This document shows, in pieces, positions 17,520-26,051 of a stretch of DNA of 43,443 bases. This DNA is from Candidatus Kuenenia stuttgartensis (GTDB taxonomy: Bacteria > Planctomycetota > Planctomycetia > Pirellulales > UBA1268): the NCBI GenBank assembly GCA_945865325.1, contig CAMBFA010000008.1:1-43443 (forward strand), given 5' to 3'. The notes under the pieces were generated by a model. The model was not told the origin of the DNA, did no database searches, and saw only the letters and a program-made list of their open reading frames with translations. The stretch's first letter is position 1; the number at the start of each line of letters is the position of its first letter. A program made the translations under genes and the position numbers.

Positions 17520-19229
17520 TCAATCCGGCCCCCCCTCCCGTTCGTAATCGAACGTCAGCGTCCCCTCGGCCAGGGTCAGCCCAGCAATCGCCCGGAGGAG
17601 CTGCTGGCGCGTGGCCCCGGCGGCCGGCAGCTTCGCCTTGGCCGACAGGGCGTAGAGGGTGACGTGGTAGGTCTTCAACCCCGGACCGCGCGAGCACATC
17701 GGGTCGTACTCGGCCCGCCCCTTGTCGTTGAGCCCGATCGTGCCGGCCCCAGGATTCTCCTTGGCGAGCTCTGTCACGGCGGCGGGGATCCCATGGATGA
17801 CCCAATAACACTTCAGCCGGTCGGGGGCCTCGTGCCAGAGAAGCAAGGCATATTCCTTCGTCCCCGCCGGGCCCGGTTCCCAGCGGATCGGCGGCGAGAT
17901 CCCGTCGCCGTCACAGGTGAACTCCGGCAGCAGCCGTCCGTCGTCGCCGACGGCGGCGCTGGTGACAACGAGCTCCCCCTGGGGGGCTGCAGGCTTGCTC
18001 TGCGACGCCCCCCTTGGCTCCGGCCGCGGCCCCGGAGGAGCGTCTCGGGGTGGAGGAGGGGGCGGGCGGCGATCAGCACGGTCCATTCGATTCGGCGGGC
18101 CAGCCTGGCCTCGCCGTGGCGGGGAGCCGTCTGGTGGGGGCTCGCGGCGTCCCTTTTCGTCACCGCCACCACCGGGCCGGCGGCCGCGGGGGCGGACCGT
18201 CTCCTCGCTCGTCTTCCCAGAAGGCTCCGTGTAGGTGAAGGTCGCCGAGCCGTCGGCCTCGTAGGCATACGCAACCGTCCCTTGCTTGCCGCCGATCTCG
18301 TACGTCAGCGTGCGGGCGTTCTCCCCGGTCGCCTCGAAGCCGACGATCGTCGCCCCCCTCAGCGGTGAGCGGGCCTCACGCACCGGCCGCGCCGCCGGCT
18401 GCGGATCGACCTGCCCCTCGCGCTCGGTCACCTCGCCATGGAAGCCGCCGTTGAGGTAGGGATAGCCCTTCGTCGCATGGTAGTGGTAGTTGCCGGCGGC
18501 ATCCTCGTGGCCATTGAGCTCGTCGAGCCCGGTCACCGGTGAGCCGTCAGGCTCGGTGTAGCCGTAGATGGGATAGCCATCGAGGGCCCAGGCGATCGGC
18601 TTCCCCTTCCCCACCTGCTCCTCGAGATGGACTGGGGCAAGATGATAGTGGTAGTCGTCGGCCCGGCCGCAGTGGCCGCCGTAGTCGTCGAGCTCGCCGA
18701 TGGCGTAGGCGTCTTCGCCCCGATTGTTGAGCGGATTGAAGATCGGGATTCCGTTGACGGCAAGTGCGATCGCCCCGCGCAAAAAACGATTCTTGGCACT
18801 GGCCGGCTTGGCGGCCGGTACCGGCTTGAGGGGAATCTGCCAGGCGTTGTCGCCGACGTAGGGCTGGGGGAGCGGCACCTGCTGCTGCCAGGCGCGGATT
18901 CCGACCATGAGCGGGTGATCGGGGAGACCCTGCCCCTCGACGAAGAAAAAGTTCCCCTCCGCCCGAGTCTGGATCGCCTCGAGCTTCTCAAACGGGGCAA
19001 ACGCCTCGGCGATGGCGACATCGGCAAGCCCCTTCTCCGCGCGCGGCGCCGACACCAGCCGGATCGGCGCGCGCCGCGCCGGCTTGGCCTGCCCGAGGCC
19101 CCCCCGCGGCCAACGCCCGAATGGCGCCTCCCCGCCATGCCCCCCCGGGTGGGCCATGGCCACCGTGGCGGCGATCGCAGCCACGACCACGGTCAGGGAG
19201 GTCCAGGCCAGACGATGCTTCCTGCTCAT
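17520..19229 (-). CDS. Exported YHYH-domain protein fused to a PEBP (YbhB/YbcL-like) domain
   Basis: The 569-residue protein has a signal peptide (residues 8-26, ending AMAHPG). A YHYH domain (about 85-290) carries two DYHYH/NYHYH motifs (GRADDYHYHLAP and AAGNYHYHATKGYPY) with GIPIFNPLNNRGEDAY; this domain family is of unknown function and is often found in exported proteins. A Pro/Gly/Arg-rich low-complexity linker (about 345-405) follows, and a PEBP domain (about 410-569) with SPPIRWEPGPAGTKEYALL, YWVIHGIPAAVTEL and TYHVTLYALSAKAKLP. PEBPs bind phospholipid or protein ligands. The gene overlaps the sulfatase by ATGA and lies at the 3' end of the six-gene run. A single chain spans both domains without a frameshift. 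Confidence 0.92.
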   Translation of the reverse strand: MSRKHRLAWTSLTVVVAAIAATVAMAHPGGHGGEAPFGRWPRGGLGQAKPARRAPIRLVSAPRAEKGLADVAIAEAFAPFEKLEAIQTRAEGNFFFVEGQGLPDHPLMVGIRAWQQQVPLPQPYVGDNAWQIPLKPVPAAKPASAKNRFLRGAIALAVNGIPIFNPLNNRGEDAYAIGELDDYGGHCGRADDYHYHLAPVHLEEQVGKGKPIAWALDGYPIYGYTEPDGSPVTGLDELNGHEDAAGNYHYHATKGYPYLNGGFHGEVTEREGQVDPQPAARPVREARSPLRGATIVGFEATGENARTLTYEIGGKQGTVAYAYEADGSATFTYTEPSGKTSEETVRPRGRRPGGGGDEKGRREPPPDGSPPRRGQAGPPNRMDRADRRPPPPPPRDAPPGPRPEPRGASQSKPAAPQGELVVTSAAVGDDGRLLPEFTCDGDGISPPIRWEPGPAGTKEYALLLWHEAPDRLKCYWVIHGIPAAVTELAKENPGAGTIGLNDKGRAEYDPMCSRGPGLKTYHVTLYALSAKAKLPAAGATRQQLLRAIAGLTLAEGTLTFDYEREGGPD

Positions 19230-20671
19230 TTCGACTTCCTCGGTTTCTTGTCGTTCTGGGCTCCCTTCCGCTCCCCGCGCTGTTTCTCGGGCGGCGGTGG
19301 AGCGGCAGGATCAAACGCTGGATCGAGCGACGGCATCTGGGCACCGACGCTCAAGAGATAGTTTTCAAGACGGCGGCGGAGAAGCTCGGCATCCTTGGGG
19401 CGTTCCGTGGCGAGGTCGTTTCGCTCCCCGGGATCGACGGCCAGATCAAACAGTTTGACGCTCGAATCCTCGAAGAACTCGATCACCTTGAGATTGCCGA
19501 TCCGGATCGCCGCATGAGGCGTGTGGCCACTTTGATAATGGGGGAAATGGAAGACGAGCTCAGAGCGCTTTCGAACAACGTCCCCCTCGTCCCCCCGGGC
19601 GAAGAGATCGACGAGGCTCCCCCCCTCGACCTCGGGCGGGATCGCTGCTTCGCCGATCTCGGCCCACTGGCAAAACGTCGGCAGCAGGTCCCAGCCGACG
19701 ATCGGGATGTGGCACCACGACCCCGCGGCGATCCCCGGCCCGCGAACGATGAACGGGACGCGGATCCCCCCCTCCCACACCGAGCCCTTGCCGCCGCTCA
19801 AGGCCCCGCGCCGGCCGCCACCACCGGCGCCGTTGTCGGAGGTGTAGATGACGTACGTCTCACCGGCGACTCCGAGCCGATCGACGGCGTCGAGGACCAT
19901 GCCGACGGCGGTGTCGAGATCCTCGGTGATCGCCGCCACCTCGGCCCGCTTGCTCGTACCACCGTCGGCGGCGAGCTGCGCGTATTTCGCTTTCGTCTTC
20001 TCCAGGGCGTTTCCCGGCGCATGGAGCGCATTCCAGGAGAGCTGCACGTAGAACGGCTTGCCCGCCTCTCCGGCACGGCGCATGAAGTCCTCGGTGCGCT
20101 TGGCCATCCCAAACAGATCGACCGGATTGGGATCGGTGAAGGCGAAGGCCTGTTCGTTGCCGGTGTCACCGTCATGTTCGTCGTAGCCATGCGCGCCGGG
20201 GCCACCGCCGCCGATGTGCCACTTGCCATAGTGGGCCGTCGCGTAGCCGGCCGCTCGCATCAGTTCGCCGATCGTGACGAGCTCGTAGGGGATCGACTTG
20301 ATGATCCGCGGCTCGATCATCCGGTGACCCGTCTCGGCCGGGGCGGCCTTCGTCCAATGGAGGGCTGCGGGGGTCCGGCCACACTGGATGCTGATCCGTG
20401 ACGGCGAGCAGACCGGTGCCGGGGCATACGCATTCGAGAACCGGCGGCCCTGGGCGGCAAAGGCCTCCAGACGGGGCGTGTGGAAGACGGTCGATGCCGC
20501 AACATCGGGCGCCATCGCCACCGATAGCCCATCCCGGCCCTGGTCATCAGCGATCATGAGGATGATGTTCGGCCGGTCATCCGCCGCCGCGTTCCGTTGC
20601 TCGGCGAGTACCGCCACAAACAGACTCAGCGAGACAAGCACGGCACGCCTGGTGATCCTGAATCTGGTCAT
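19226..20671 (-). CDS. Exported sulfatase (formylglycine type I)
   Basis: The 481-residue arylsulfatase-family protein has a signal peptide (MTRFRITRRAVLVSLSLFVAVLAEQ). It carries the metal-binding opening RPNIILMIADDQGRDG, the formylglycine site CSPSR in APVCSPSRISIQCGR (C-x-P-S-R), AHYGKWHIGG, SDNGAGGGG and GGKGSVWEGGIRVPFIVRGPG. The Cys must be converted by an FGE or anSME, and none is visible in this window. Sulfatases in planctomycetes are linked to sulfated algal polysaccharides; the substrate here is unknown. The lysine-rich C-terminal tail ends at the start codon of the YHYH-PEBP gene. ATG 20671 is preferred because it begins the signal peptide; the frame stays open farther upstream but has no signal there. 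Confidence 0.95.
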   Translation of the reverse strand: MTRFRITRRAVLVSLSLFVAVLAEQRNAAADDRPNIILMIADDQGRDGLSVAMAPDVAASTVFHTPRLEAFAAQGRRFSNAYAPAPVCSPSRISIQCGRTPAALHWTKAAPAETGHRMIEPRIIKSIPYELVTIGELMRAAGYATAHYGKWHIGGGGPGAHGYDEHDGDTGNEQAFAFTDPNPVDLFGMAKRTEDFMRRAGEAGKPFYVQLSWNALHAPGNALEKTKAKYAQLAADGGTSKRAEVAAITEDLDTAVGMVLDAVDRLGVAGETYVIYTSDNGAGGGGRRGALSGGKGSVWEGGIRVPFIVRGPGIAAGSWCHIPIVGWDLLPTFCQWAEIGEAAIPPEVEGGSLVDLFARGDEGDVVRKRSELVFHFPHYQSGHTPHAAIRIGNLKVIEFFEDSSVKLFDLAVDPGERNDLATERPKDAELLRRRLENYLLSVGAQMPSLDPAFDPAAPPPPEKQRGERKGAQNDKKPRKSK

Positions 20672-20730
20672 CGTGTTCTCTCGCTCACCGATCGAGCCCA
20701 AAGCTGCCTCGCCCTTGGCAGGGCCCATTG

Positions 20731-22338
20731 TCAGCCGAGGAGCCTCCACGTTTGCCGCAGCGTGACCCACACGCCCCAAGCCAGTGGCAGGCCGACGAGG
20801 CACCAGAACGCAATCACAAGTCCCCACGCAGAGCTCTTTGCTTCGCCGGCGGCGGGCGCTTCGCCCCCCGTTCTCGGAGCCGTAGCGTCTCCCCCTTGCG
20901 CCGCGGCCCCCATCTCCCGGGCCTCGATCGGTCGCACGAGCCAGTTGCACACCGCCCCGGCGAGGAGCACCCCGGCCAGCGCCAGCATCGTCTGATCGTA
21001 GGCCCGTGCCCGAGGGATACCGGCGCGGACCTGCGCCTCGTTGAGATAGTTGACGAGCACCGGCCCGAGAACGCCGGCCACGCTCCAGGCGGTGAGGAGG
21101 CGGCCGTGAATGGCCCCCACGCTGCCGGTGCCGAAGAGATCGGCCAGGTACGCAGGGATGGCAGCGAAGCCCCCGCCGTACATCGTCAAGGCGAGGCAGA
21201 GGAGGGCGCAGAATGCCGCCACGCTCCCGGCCCGGCCGGCGACTGGCACGAGGGCGAACAGGCCCGCCCCGGCGACGAGGAAGATCGCATAGGTAACGCG
21301 GCGGCCGATCCGGTCGGAGAGGCTCGACCAGAACAGCCGGCCGACGATGTTGAACAGGGAGAGGAGCCCGGTGAACCCTGCCGCGACCGCCGCCGTGCGA
21401 GCCAGCTCAGCCGCATCGAGCGCCTCAAACGGTCGATCGCTGCCGATGAGCCGGCCCCCAAACACCTCCTGGAGCATCGGTGATGCCATCCCGATAACGC
21501 CGATTCCGGCCGAGACGTTGCCCAGGAGCACGCCCCAAAGCAACCAGAATTGGGGCGTGCGACAGGCCTCGGCCGCCGTGAACGACCGCGTCTTTTCCGC
21601 AGCCTTCCCTCCTCCCGGACCGGCCCAACCGGCCGGCCTCCAACCCTCCGGTGGCACCCGGTAGGCGAAGGCCCCGAGCATCATGAAGGCGAGGTAGATC
21701 ACGGCCAACGTGACGAACGTTTCAGCCACGCCGACGCTCGTCGCCGATTGATAGAGCCTCATGAGCCGGTCGGCGAGCGGCGACCCGATCATCGCCCCGC
21801 CCCCAAACCCCATGATCGCCAGGCCGGTGGCGAGCCCGCGCCGATCGGGGAACCACTTCATGAGCGTCGACACCGGCGAGATATAGCCGAGCCCGAGGCC
21901 GATCCCGCCGATCACCCCGGCCCCCAGCCAGAGGAGCCAGAGTTGGTGCCAGCGGACGGCCAACGCCGACAGCAGGAGCCCCCCGCACCAGCAGCAGGCC
22001 GACACGAACGCCGCCTGGCGCGGGCCCACCCGCTCCAGCCAGGTGCCGAACAGCGCCGCGCTCGAGCCGAGAAACACGAAGAACAGCGTGTAGAGCCAAC
22101 CCAGCAGGGGCTTGTCCCAGTCCCATTCCGTCGAGACGAGCCGGGCGGCGAGCGTCGCGTCGGGAGGGGCGGCGACGCTGTGATCAATCCCCACCGCATG
22201 CGTCAGTGGCAGCCAGAAGACGCTGAAGCCATACGCCATCCCGATGCACAGATGGATGCACAGCGCCGCCGGCGGCACGAGCCAGCGGTTGAATCCGGGC
22301 GGAGCGACCGTTCGCGACCTGTCGAGCAGTCCGGGCAT
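20731..22338 (-). CDS. OFA-type MFS transporter
   Basis: The 535-residue membrane protein has about 12 predicted transmembrane segments. It contains the oxalate:formate antiporter (OFA)-type phrase IGGIGLGLGYISPVSTLM followed by KWFPDRRGLATGLAIMGFGGGAMIG. Segment LGWLYTLFFVFLGSSAALFGTWLERVGPR carries the MFS motif A region. A long loop of about 35 residues follows TM1, and the C-terminal ~50 residues contain an Ala/Gly-rich cytoplasmic segment (AAAQGGDATAPRTGGEAPAAG) before a last hydrophobic stretch. The substrate is likely an organic anion but cannot be deduced. It follows the BASS gene after 10 bp, in the same direction. A sulfatase starts 59 bp downstream of its stop. Confidence 0.93.
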   Translation of the reverse strand: MPGLLDRSRTVAPPGFNRWLVPPAALCIHLCIGMAYGFSVFWLPLTHAVGIDHSVAAPPDATLAARLVSTEWDWDKPLLGWLYTLFFVFLGSSAALFGTWLERVGPRQAAFVSACCWCGGLLLSALAVRWHQLWLLWLGAGVIGGIGLGLGYISPVSTLMKWFPDRRGLATGLAIMGFGGGAMIGSPLADRLMRLYQSATSVGVAETFVTLAVIYLAFMMLGAFAYRVPPEGWRPAGWAGPGGGKAAEKTRSFTAAEACRTPQFWLLWGVLLGNVSAGIGVIGMASPMLQEVFGGRLIGSDRPFEALDAAELARTAAVAAGFTGLLSLFNIVGRLFWSSLSDRIGRRVTYAIFLVAGAGLFALVPVAGRAGSVAAFCALLCLALTMYGGGFAAIPAYLADLFGTGSVGAIHGRLLTAWSVAGVLGPVLVNYLNEAQVRAGIPRARAYDQTMLALAGVLLAGAVCNWLVRPIEAREMGAAAQGGDATAPRTGGEAPAAGEAKSSAWGLVIAFWCLVGLPLAWGVWVTLRQTWRLLG

Positions 22339-22348
22339 GGGCTCCCTG

Positions 22349-23305
22349 TCATTCAGCGTTTTTCAGGATCGGGCACCCGTTGCCAGCCGGCCGCAGCCGC
22401 CACCACCCGGCAAGCAAGCTCCCCAGGCAGGAGTGAACGACGCTCGAGATCGCGCAGGGGACGGCAGCGAGCGGCTCAGACGGAAAGTGACGCTGGGCGA
22501 GGACGACCCCCAGGCCAGAGTTCTGCATCCCCACCTCGATCGAGATCGTCCGGGCGATCGTCGCGTCGTAGCCGAAGATGCGGGCCCAGAGATAACCGAC
22601 GCCGAAGCCAATCGCATGGAGAAGGACGACCGCGCCGAGGAGTCGCGGCCCGGCGGAACGGACGGCGGCGGCGTTCTGGCCGATGATGCTCGCACACACC
22701 AGCGCGATCGTGATCACGCTCACCAGCGGCGCGATGGGGAGAACGCGACGGACGATCCCCGGCAGCCAGCGGTTGACCGCCATCCCGGCGACGACTGGCA
22801 GCACGACCACCTGGAGCGTGGAGAGAAACAGACCGAAGGCATCGACCTCGACGAGCCGGCCGGCGAGGAACTTCGTGAGCAGGGGGGTGAGGATCACCGC
22901 CGCGAGCGTCGTGCAGGTCGTCATGATCACCGAGAGGGCGACGTCGGCCCGGGCAAGATACGTGACGACGTTCGACGCGGTGCCACCGGGGCAACAGGCG
23001 ACGAGGATCAAGCCGACGGCAAACGGCGTATCGAGCTCGAAGAGTGTCGCCACCCCCCAGCCGGCAAGTGGCATGATGAGGAACTGGCCGACGAACCCGG
23101 CCACGACCGCGCCGGGGCGCGAGGCGACACGGCGGAAGTCGTCGATCGAGAGCGTCAGCCCCATGCCGAGCATGATCACGGCCAGGCCGACGACGATCGC
23201 GTTGCCGCGAAACCAGGTGAACAGCTCGGGGCGAACCAGCGCCAGGCCGCAGGCCACGAGCACCCAAACAGGAAAGGCATTGGCGAGGGTGTCGAGGAGC
23301 TTCAC
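22349..23305 (-). CDS. BASS-family (bile acid:sodium symporter) transporter, GTG start
   Basis: The 318-residue membrane protein has about 9-10 hydrophobic segments. Family features include WFRGNAIVVGLAVIMLGMGLTLSIDDFRRV near the N-terminus, GLILVACCPGGTASNVVTYLARADVALSV (a motif near the Na+ sites of BASS transporters) and TISIEVGMQNSGLGVVLAQRHF. The GTG start at 23305 overlaps the stop of the methyltransferase gene (GTGA), a coupled start that gives the family's normal length. A frame open farther upstream yields Arg-rich sequence inside the previous gene and was not used. The family imports organic anions with Na+; the substrate is unknown. The gap to the MFS gene is 10 bp. Confidence 0.93.
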   Translation of the reverse strand: MKLLDTLANAFPVWVLVACGLALVRPELFTWFRGNAIVVGLAVIMLGMGLTLSIDDFRRVASRPGAVVAGFVGQFLIMPLAGWGVATLFELDTPFAVGLILVACCPGGTASNVVTYLARADVALSVIMTTCTTLAAVILTPLLTKFLAGRLVEVDAFGLFLSTLQVVVLPVVAGMAVNRWLPGIVRRVLPIAPLVSVITIALVCASIIGQNAAAVRSAGPRLLGAVVLLHAIGFGVGYLWARIFGYDATIARTISIEVGMQNSGLGVVLAQRHFPSEPLAAVPCAISSVVHSCLGSLLAGWWRLRPAGNGCPILKNAE

Positions 23306-23991
23306 CGGCGCTGCCCCGACGCCACATGGGCGAGGAACAGAAAATGGGAGCTCCCTCCGCGCGCCTTGGCGTGCGGCCGAACCCGCTCCACGCCGACTTC
23401 GAAGCCACTCGCTTCGAGAAGCTCGACGAACGCCGGGTCGTCGTAGGCCGACCAGTAGGCCGCACAGCCGCCGGGTGAGAGCGCGCGCCGCACCTGCCCC
23501 ACGCCGGTCGCCCGGTAGAGTCGGTCGTTCCCCCGGGTCGTGAGGGCGCTGGTGCCATTGTCGACATCGAGGATCACTGCGTCGTACCGGCCGGCCCCCT
23601 CCCGCAGGCAGTCGGCAACATCCCCCTCGACGATCGTCACCCGGTCGTCGGCGAGGCAATCGGCCCCGAGCCCGAGGGCCGGATCGCGATTCCAACGGAC
23701 CACGGCCGGCATCAGCTCGGCCACGATCACCTCGGCGTCAGCAGGCAGCCCCCGGAGCACGGCCCGGAGGGTATAGCCCAGCCCCAAGCCCCCGATGAGG
23801 ACCCGCGGGGCCTTCGCCTCCGCCAGCCCCTCGCAGGCCAGCTCGCCGAGCCGTTCCTCGGAATGGTGTTGGCGGGTCGACATCAATTCGATCCCGCCGA
23901 CCCGAATGATCCGGTCGGTGTCGTGCGCCAGGAGCGTCATCGGCCGGCCGTCGGGGGTCGTGGCGCTGTCAAGGAGCGTCGTCTTCTTCAC
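23302..23991 (-). CDS. Spermidine-synthase-like methyltransferase-fold protein
   Basis: The 229-residue protein has a Rossmann SAM-type fold with VLIGGLGLGYTLRAVLRGLP (SAM-binding glycine loop), EVIVAELMPAVVRWN (acidic residue after the second strand), VEGDVADCL and YDAVILDVDNGTSAL. This is spermidine-synthase-like (SpeE family), but the usual catalytic GGGDG loop is replaced by GGLGLG. The typical N-terminal tetramer strand is short, so aminopropyl transfer is not shown. It overlaps the GIY-YIG gene by ATGA and the BASS gene by GTGA. The substrate is unknown; it may be a metabolite handled by the same gene set. Confidence 0.9.
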   Translation of the reverse strand: MKKTTLLDSATTPDGRPMTLLAHDTDRIIRVGGIELMSTRQHHSEERLGELACEGLAEAKAPRVLIGGLGLGYTLRAVLRGLPADAEVIVAELMPAVVRWNRDPALGLGADCLADDRVTIVEGDVADCLREGAGRYDAVILDVDNGTSALTTRGNDRLYRATGVGQVRRALSPGGCAAYWSAYDDPAFVELLEASGFEVGVERVRPHAKARGGSSHFLFLAHVASGQRR

Positions 23992-24317
23992 GGGGTGTGG
24001 GGCGGGTGCCCTCTCCTCGGTCGTGTGGCTTTACGCGGGGTGGTGTGCTTGGCTTTTGGTGGACCAGGTCGCTCGGCCAACAGCTCGAGCTTTTTCTGGC
24101 GCGGAAGCCGCTTGATAGCCGCTTCGCGCTTCAGTGCCGTGCTGTGGTTGAAGCCCATTTCCTCGTGGACGACTCTGACAGGCCGCCGGCTCCGCGTGTA
24201 GCGCGACGCGGTGCCGGCATTGTGGGCGGCGAGGCGGCGGTCGAGGTCGGTGGTGATCCCGGTGTAGAGCGAGCCGTCGCGGCAACGCACGAGATAGACC
24301 GACCAGGTCGTTGCCAC
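23988..24317 (-). CDS. GIY-YIG domain protein, UPF0213/YhbQ type, GTG start
   Basis: The 109-residue protein begins with GTG at 24317. It has the GIY-YIG core WSVYLVRCRDGSLYTGITTD (VYL...YTG in place of GIY...YIG), followed by LDRRLAAHNAG and the family Glu in STALKREAAIKRL. YhbQ-like proteins are small single-domain members; their nuclease activity is not firmly established. The C-terminal ~25 residues are basic and low in complexity. The stop overlaps the methyltransferase start by ATGA, so it heads the six-gene minus-strand unit. Confidence 0.92.
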   Translation of the reverse strand: MATTWSVYLVRCRDGSLYTGITTDLDRRLAAHNAGTASRYTRSRRPVRVVHEEMGFNHSTALKREAAIKRLPRQKKLELLAERPGPPKAKHTTPRKATRPRRGHPPHTP

Positions 24318-24471
24318 GACAGACTGCCCCGGGAGCCGGCCCGATCTCCCGCCGGGGCCTCGCGGCCGCAGAGTCTACCCGGCGGCGGGCTCGATCAGTG
24401 GCGGGACCGGACCCTCCCGAAGTATCCTTGGGCCGTGGGGATCTTGGCCGGAGCTTGTGGGGAGCCGTACG

Positions 24472-26049
24472 ATGCAGACGACACAACGATCAAGCCCAGC
24501 AGTCTGGGAGTGGATCGCCCCTCTCGCGATCCTTCCGCTGCTCCTCATTCAGGCCCTGGCCCCGACGCCGGCCGACGGGGCCGACGACGCCCCCGCCCCC
24601 TTCCGCGCCGGCTTTGCCGAAGCTGATGTCAGCCCCAAGGTGGGGGACGAGGCCCCGGGGGGCTACGGCAAGGCCCGGCTCACCGCCTTCCACGATGCCT
24701 GCAAGGCCCGGGCCGCGGTCTTCGACGATGGGTCAGGGCCCGTGGCGATTGTCGGCCTCGATGCCCTCCTGATCCGCAGGCCGCAGGTCATCGAGGCCCG
24801 GCGGCGAATCACCGCACGGACCGGGATTCCGGGGGAGCGGGTGATGATCGCCGCCTCGCATACCCACGCCGGCGGGCCGACCGGGATGATCCTCCCCGGT
24901 GAGTTCGACAGCGCTTCAGAGCTCGTCCGCGAGCTGGCCTACGAGAAGACGGTCGTCGGATCGCCCGACTATCTGGAGAAGGTCGTCGAGGGGATCGCTA
25001 CGGCGGTCACCGCCGCCCACGCCGCGCGCGTCGACGCGAAGGCCGTCGCCGGCCAGGGCAAGGCCGAAGGGGTGGCCTTCAACCGCCGCTTCCGGATGCG
25101 GAGCGGCTTCACGATGACCCACCCGGGCGTCGGCAATCCCGACATCCTCGGCCCCGCCGGCGGGATCGATCCGCAGGTCGGCGTCCTCGGCGCGTGGAAC
25201 GCCGCCGGCGACTGCCTCGGCGTCGTCGTCAACTTCGCCTGCCATGCCACGACCGGCCCGCCGGGCATCTCTGCCGACTACGTCGAGCATGTCGAACGCA
25301 CGATCCGTGGCGCCCTCGGCGACGGCTGCATCGTCGTCTTCACCGCCGGGATGGCCGGCGACGTGACACAGGTCAACAACCGCAATCCTCACGCCTATCC
25401 CCAGTTCGGCAACGTCGCCGCCCGCCGCCTCGGCTCGGCCGTCGGTGCCGCGGCCGCCACGGCGCTGCTCGCCCTCGAGCCCTCCGCCGCGCCGCTCCTC
25501 CCCCTCGCCGCCCGATCGCAAACGCTCGAGATCCCGCGCCGCACTCCCCGCCCCGAGCGCGTCGCCCGCGCGCTCGCGCTTGTCCAGGCCGGCCCCGAAG
25601 CGAAGGTTGACCCGACGGAATGGACCTTCGCCAAGGAGCTCGTTCTCCTCGATGCCCGTCTCCAGCAGGAGCCGATCGCGCCGGTCGAAGTCCAGGCGAT
25701 CCAGGTCGGCCCCGCCGTCTTTCTCTCCTGCCCGGCGGAATACTTCGTCGACTACGGCCTCGAGCTGAAGGCGGCCGGTCCGTTTCCCGTCACCTTCCCG
25801 GTGTCGCTGGCCAACGACTGCATCGGCTACGTGCCGACTGAAGACGCGATGGGCCCCCGCGGCGGTGGCTACGAGACGCGACTGACGAGCTACTCCAACC
25901 TCATCCCCACTGCTGGTCGGACGATCTGCGATGCCCTCAAAGGCCTTGCCGCCGAACTGACCCCGGGCCCCGTCCCACTCCCCGCCCCGGCCCCGCCATT
26001 CCAGGGGCAGCCCTGGTCGTATGGCAACCTCCCGCCGGAATTGGATTGA
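24472..26049 (+). CDS. Exported neutral/alkaline-ceramidase-like hydrolase
   Basis: The 525-residue protein starts at ATG 24472 with GGGGAG 8 bases upstream. It has a signal peptide with a hydrophobic core (residues 13-36, LAPTPADGADD). The N-terminal ceramidase-like domain includes FRAGFAEADVSPKVGDEAPGG, MIAASHTHAGGPTG (HTHxG zinc site) and VVVNFACHATTGPPG (second His). C-terminal family phrases are VFLSCPAEYF and LANDCIGYVPTEDA. The known family cleaves amide-linked ceramide in the periplasm or outside the cell; planctomycete homologues are often of unknown substrate. The TGA overlaps a possible TTG start of the VWA gene, so the two may be coupled. Confidence 0.92.
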   Translation: MQTTQRSSPAVWEWIAPLAILPLLLIQALAPTPADGADDAPAPFRAGFAEADVSPKVGDEAPGGYGKARLTAFHDACKARAAVFDDGSGPVAIVGLDALLIRRPQVIEARRRITARTGIPGERVMIAASHTHAGGPTGMILPGEFDSASELVRELAYEKTVVGSPDYLEKVVEGIATAVTAAHAARVDAKAVAGQGKAEGVAFNRRFRMRSGFTMTHPGVGNPDILGPAGGIDPQVGVLGAWNAAGDCLGVVVNFACHATTGPPGISADYVEHVERTIRGALGDGCIVVFTAGMAGDVTQVNNRNPHAYPQFGNVAARRLGSAVGAAAATALLALEPSAAPLLPLAARSQTLEIPRRTPRPERVARALALVQAGPEAKVDPTEWTFAKELVLLDARLQQEPIAPVEVQAIQVGPAVFLSCPAEYFVDYGLELKAAGPFPVTFPVSLANDCIGYVPTEDAMGPRGGGYETRLTSYSNLIPTAGRTICDALKGLAAELTPGPVPLPAPAPPFQGQPWSYGNLPPELD

Positions 26050-26051
26050 CC

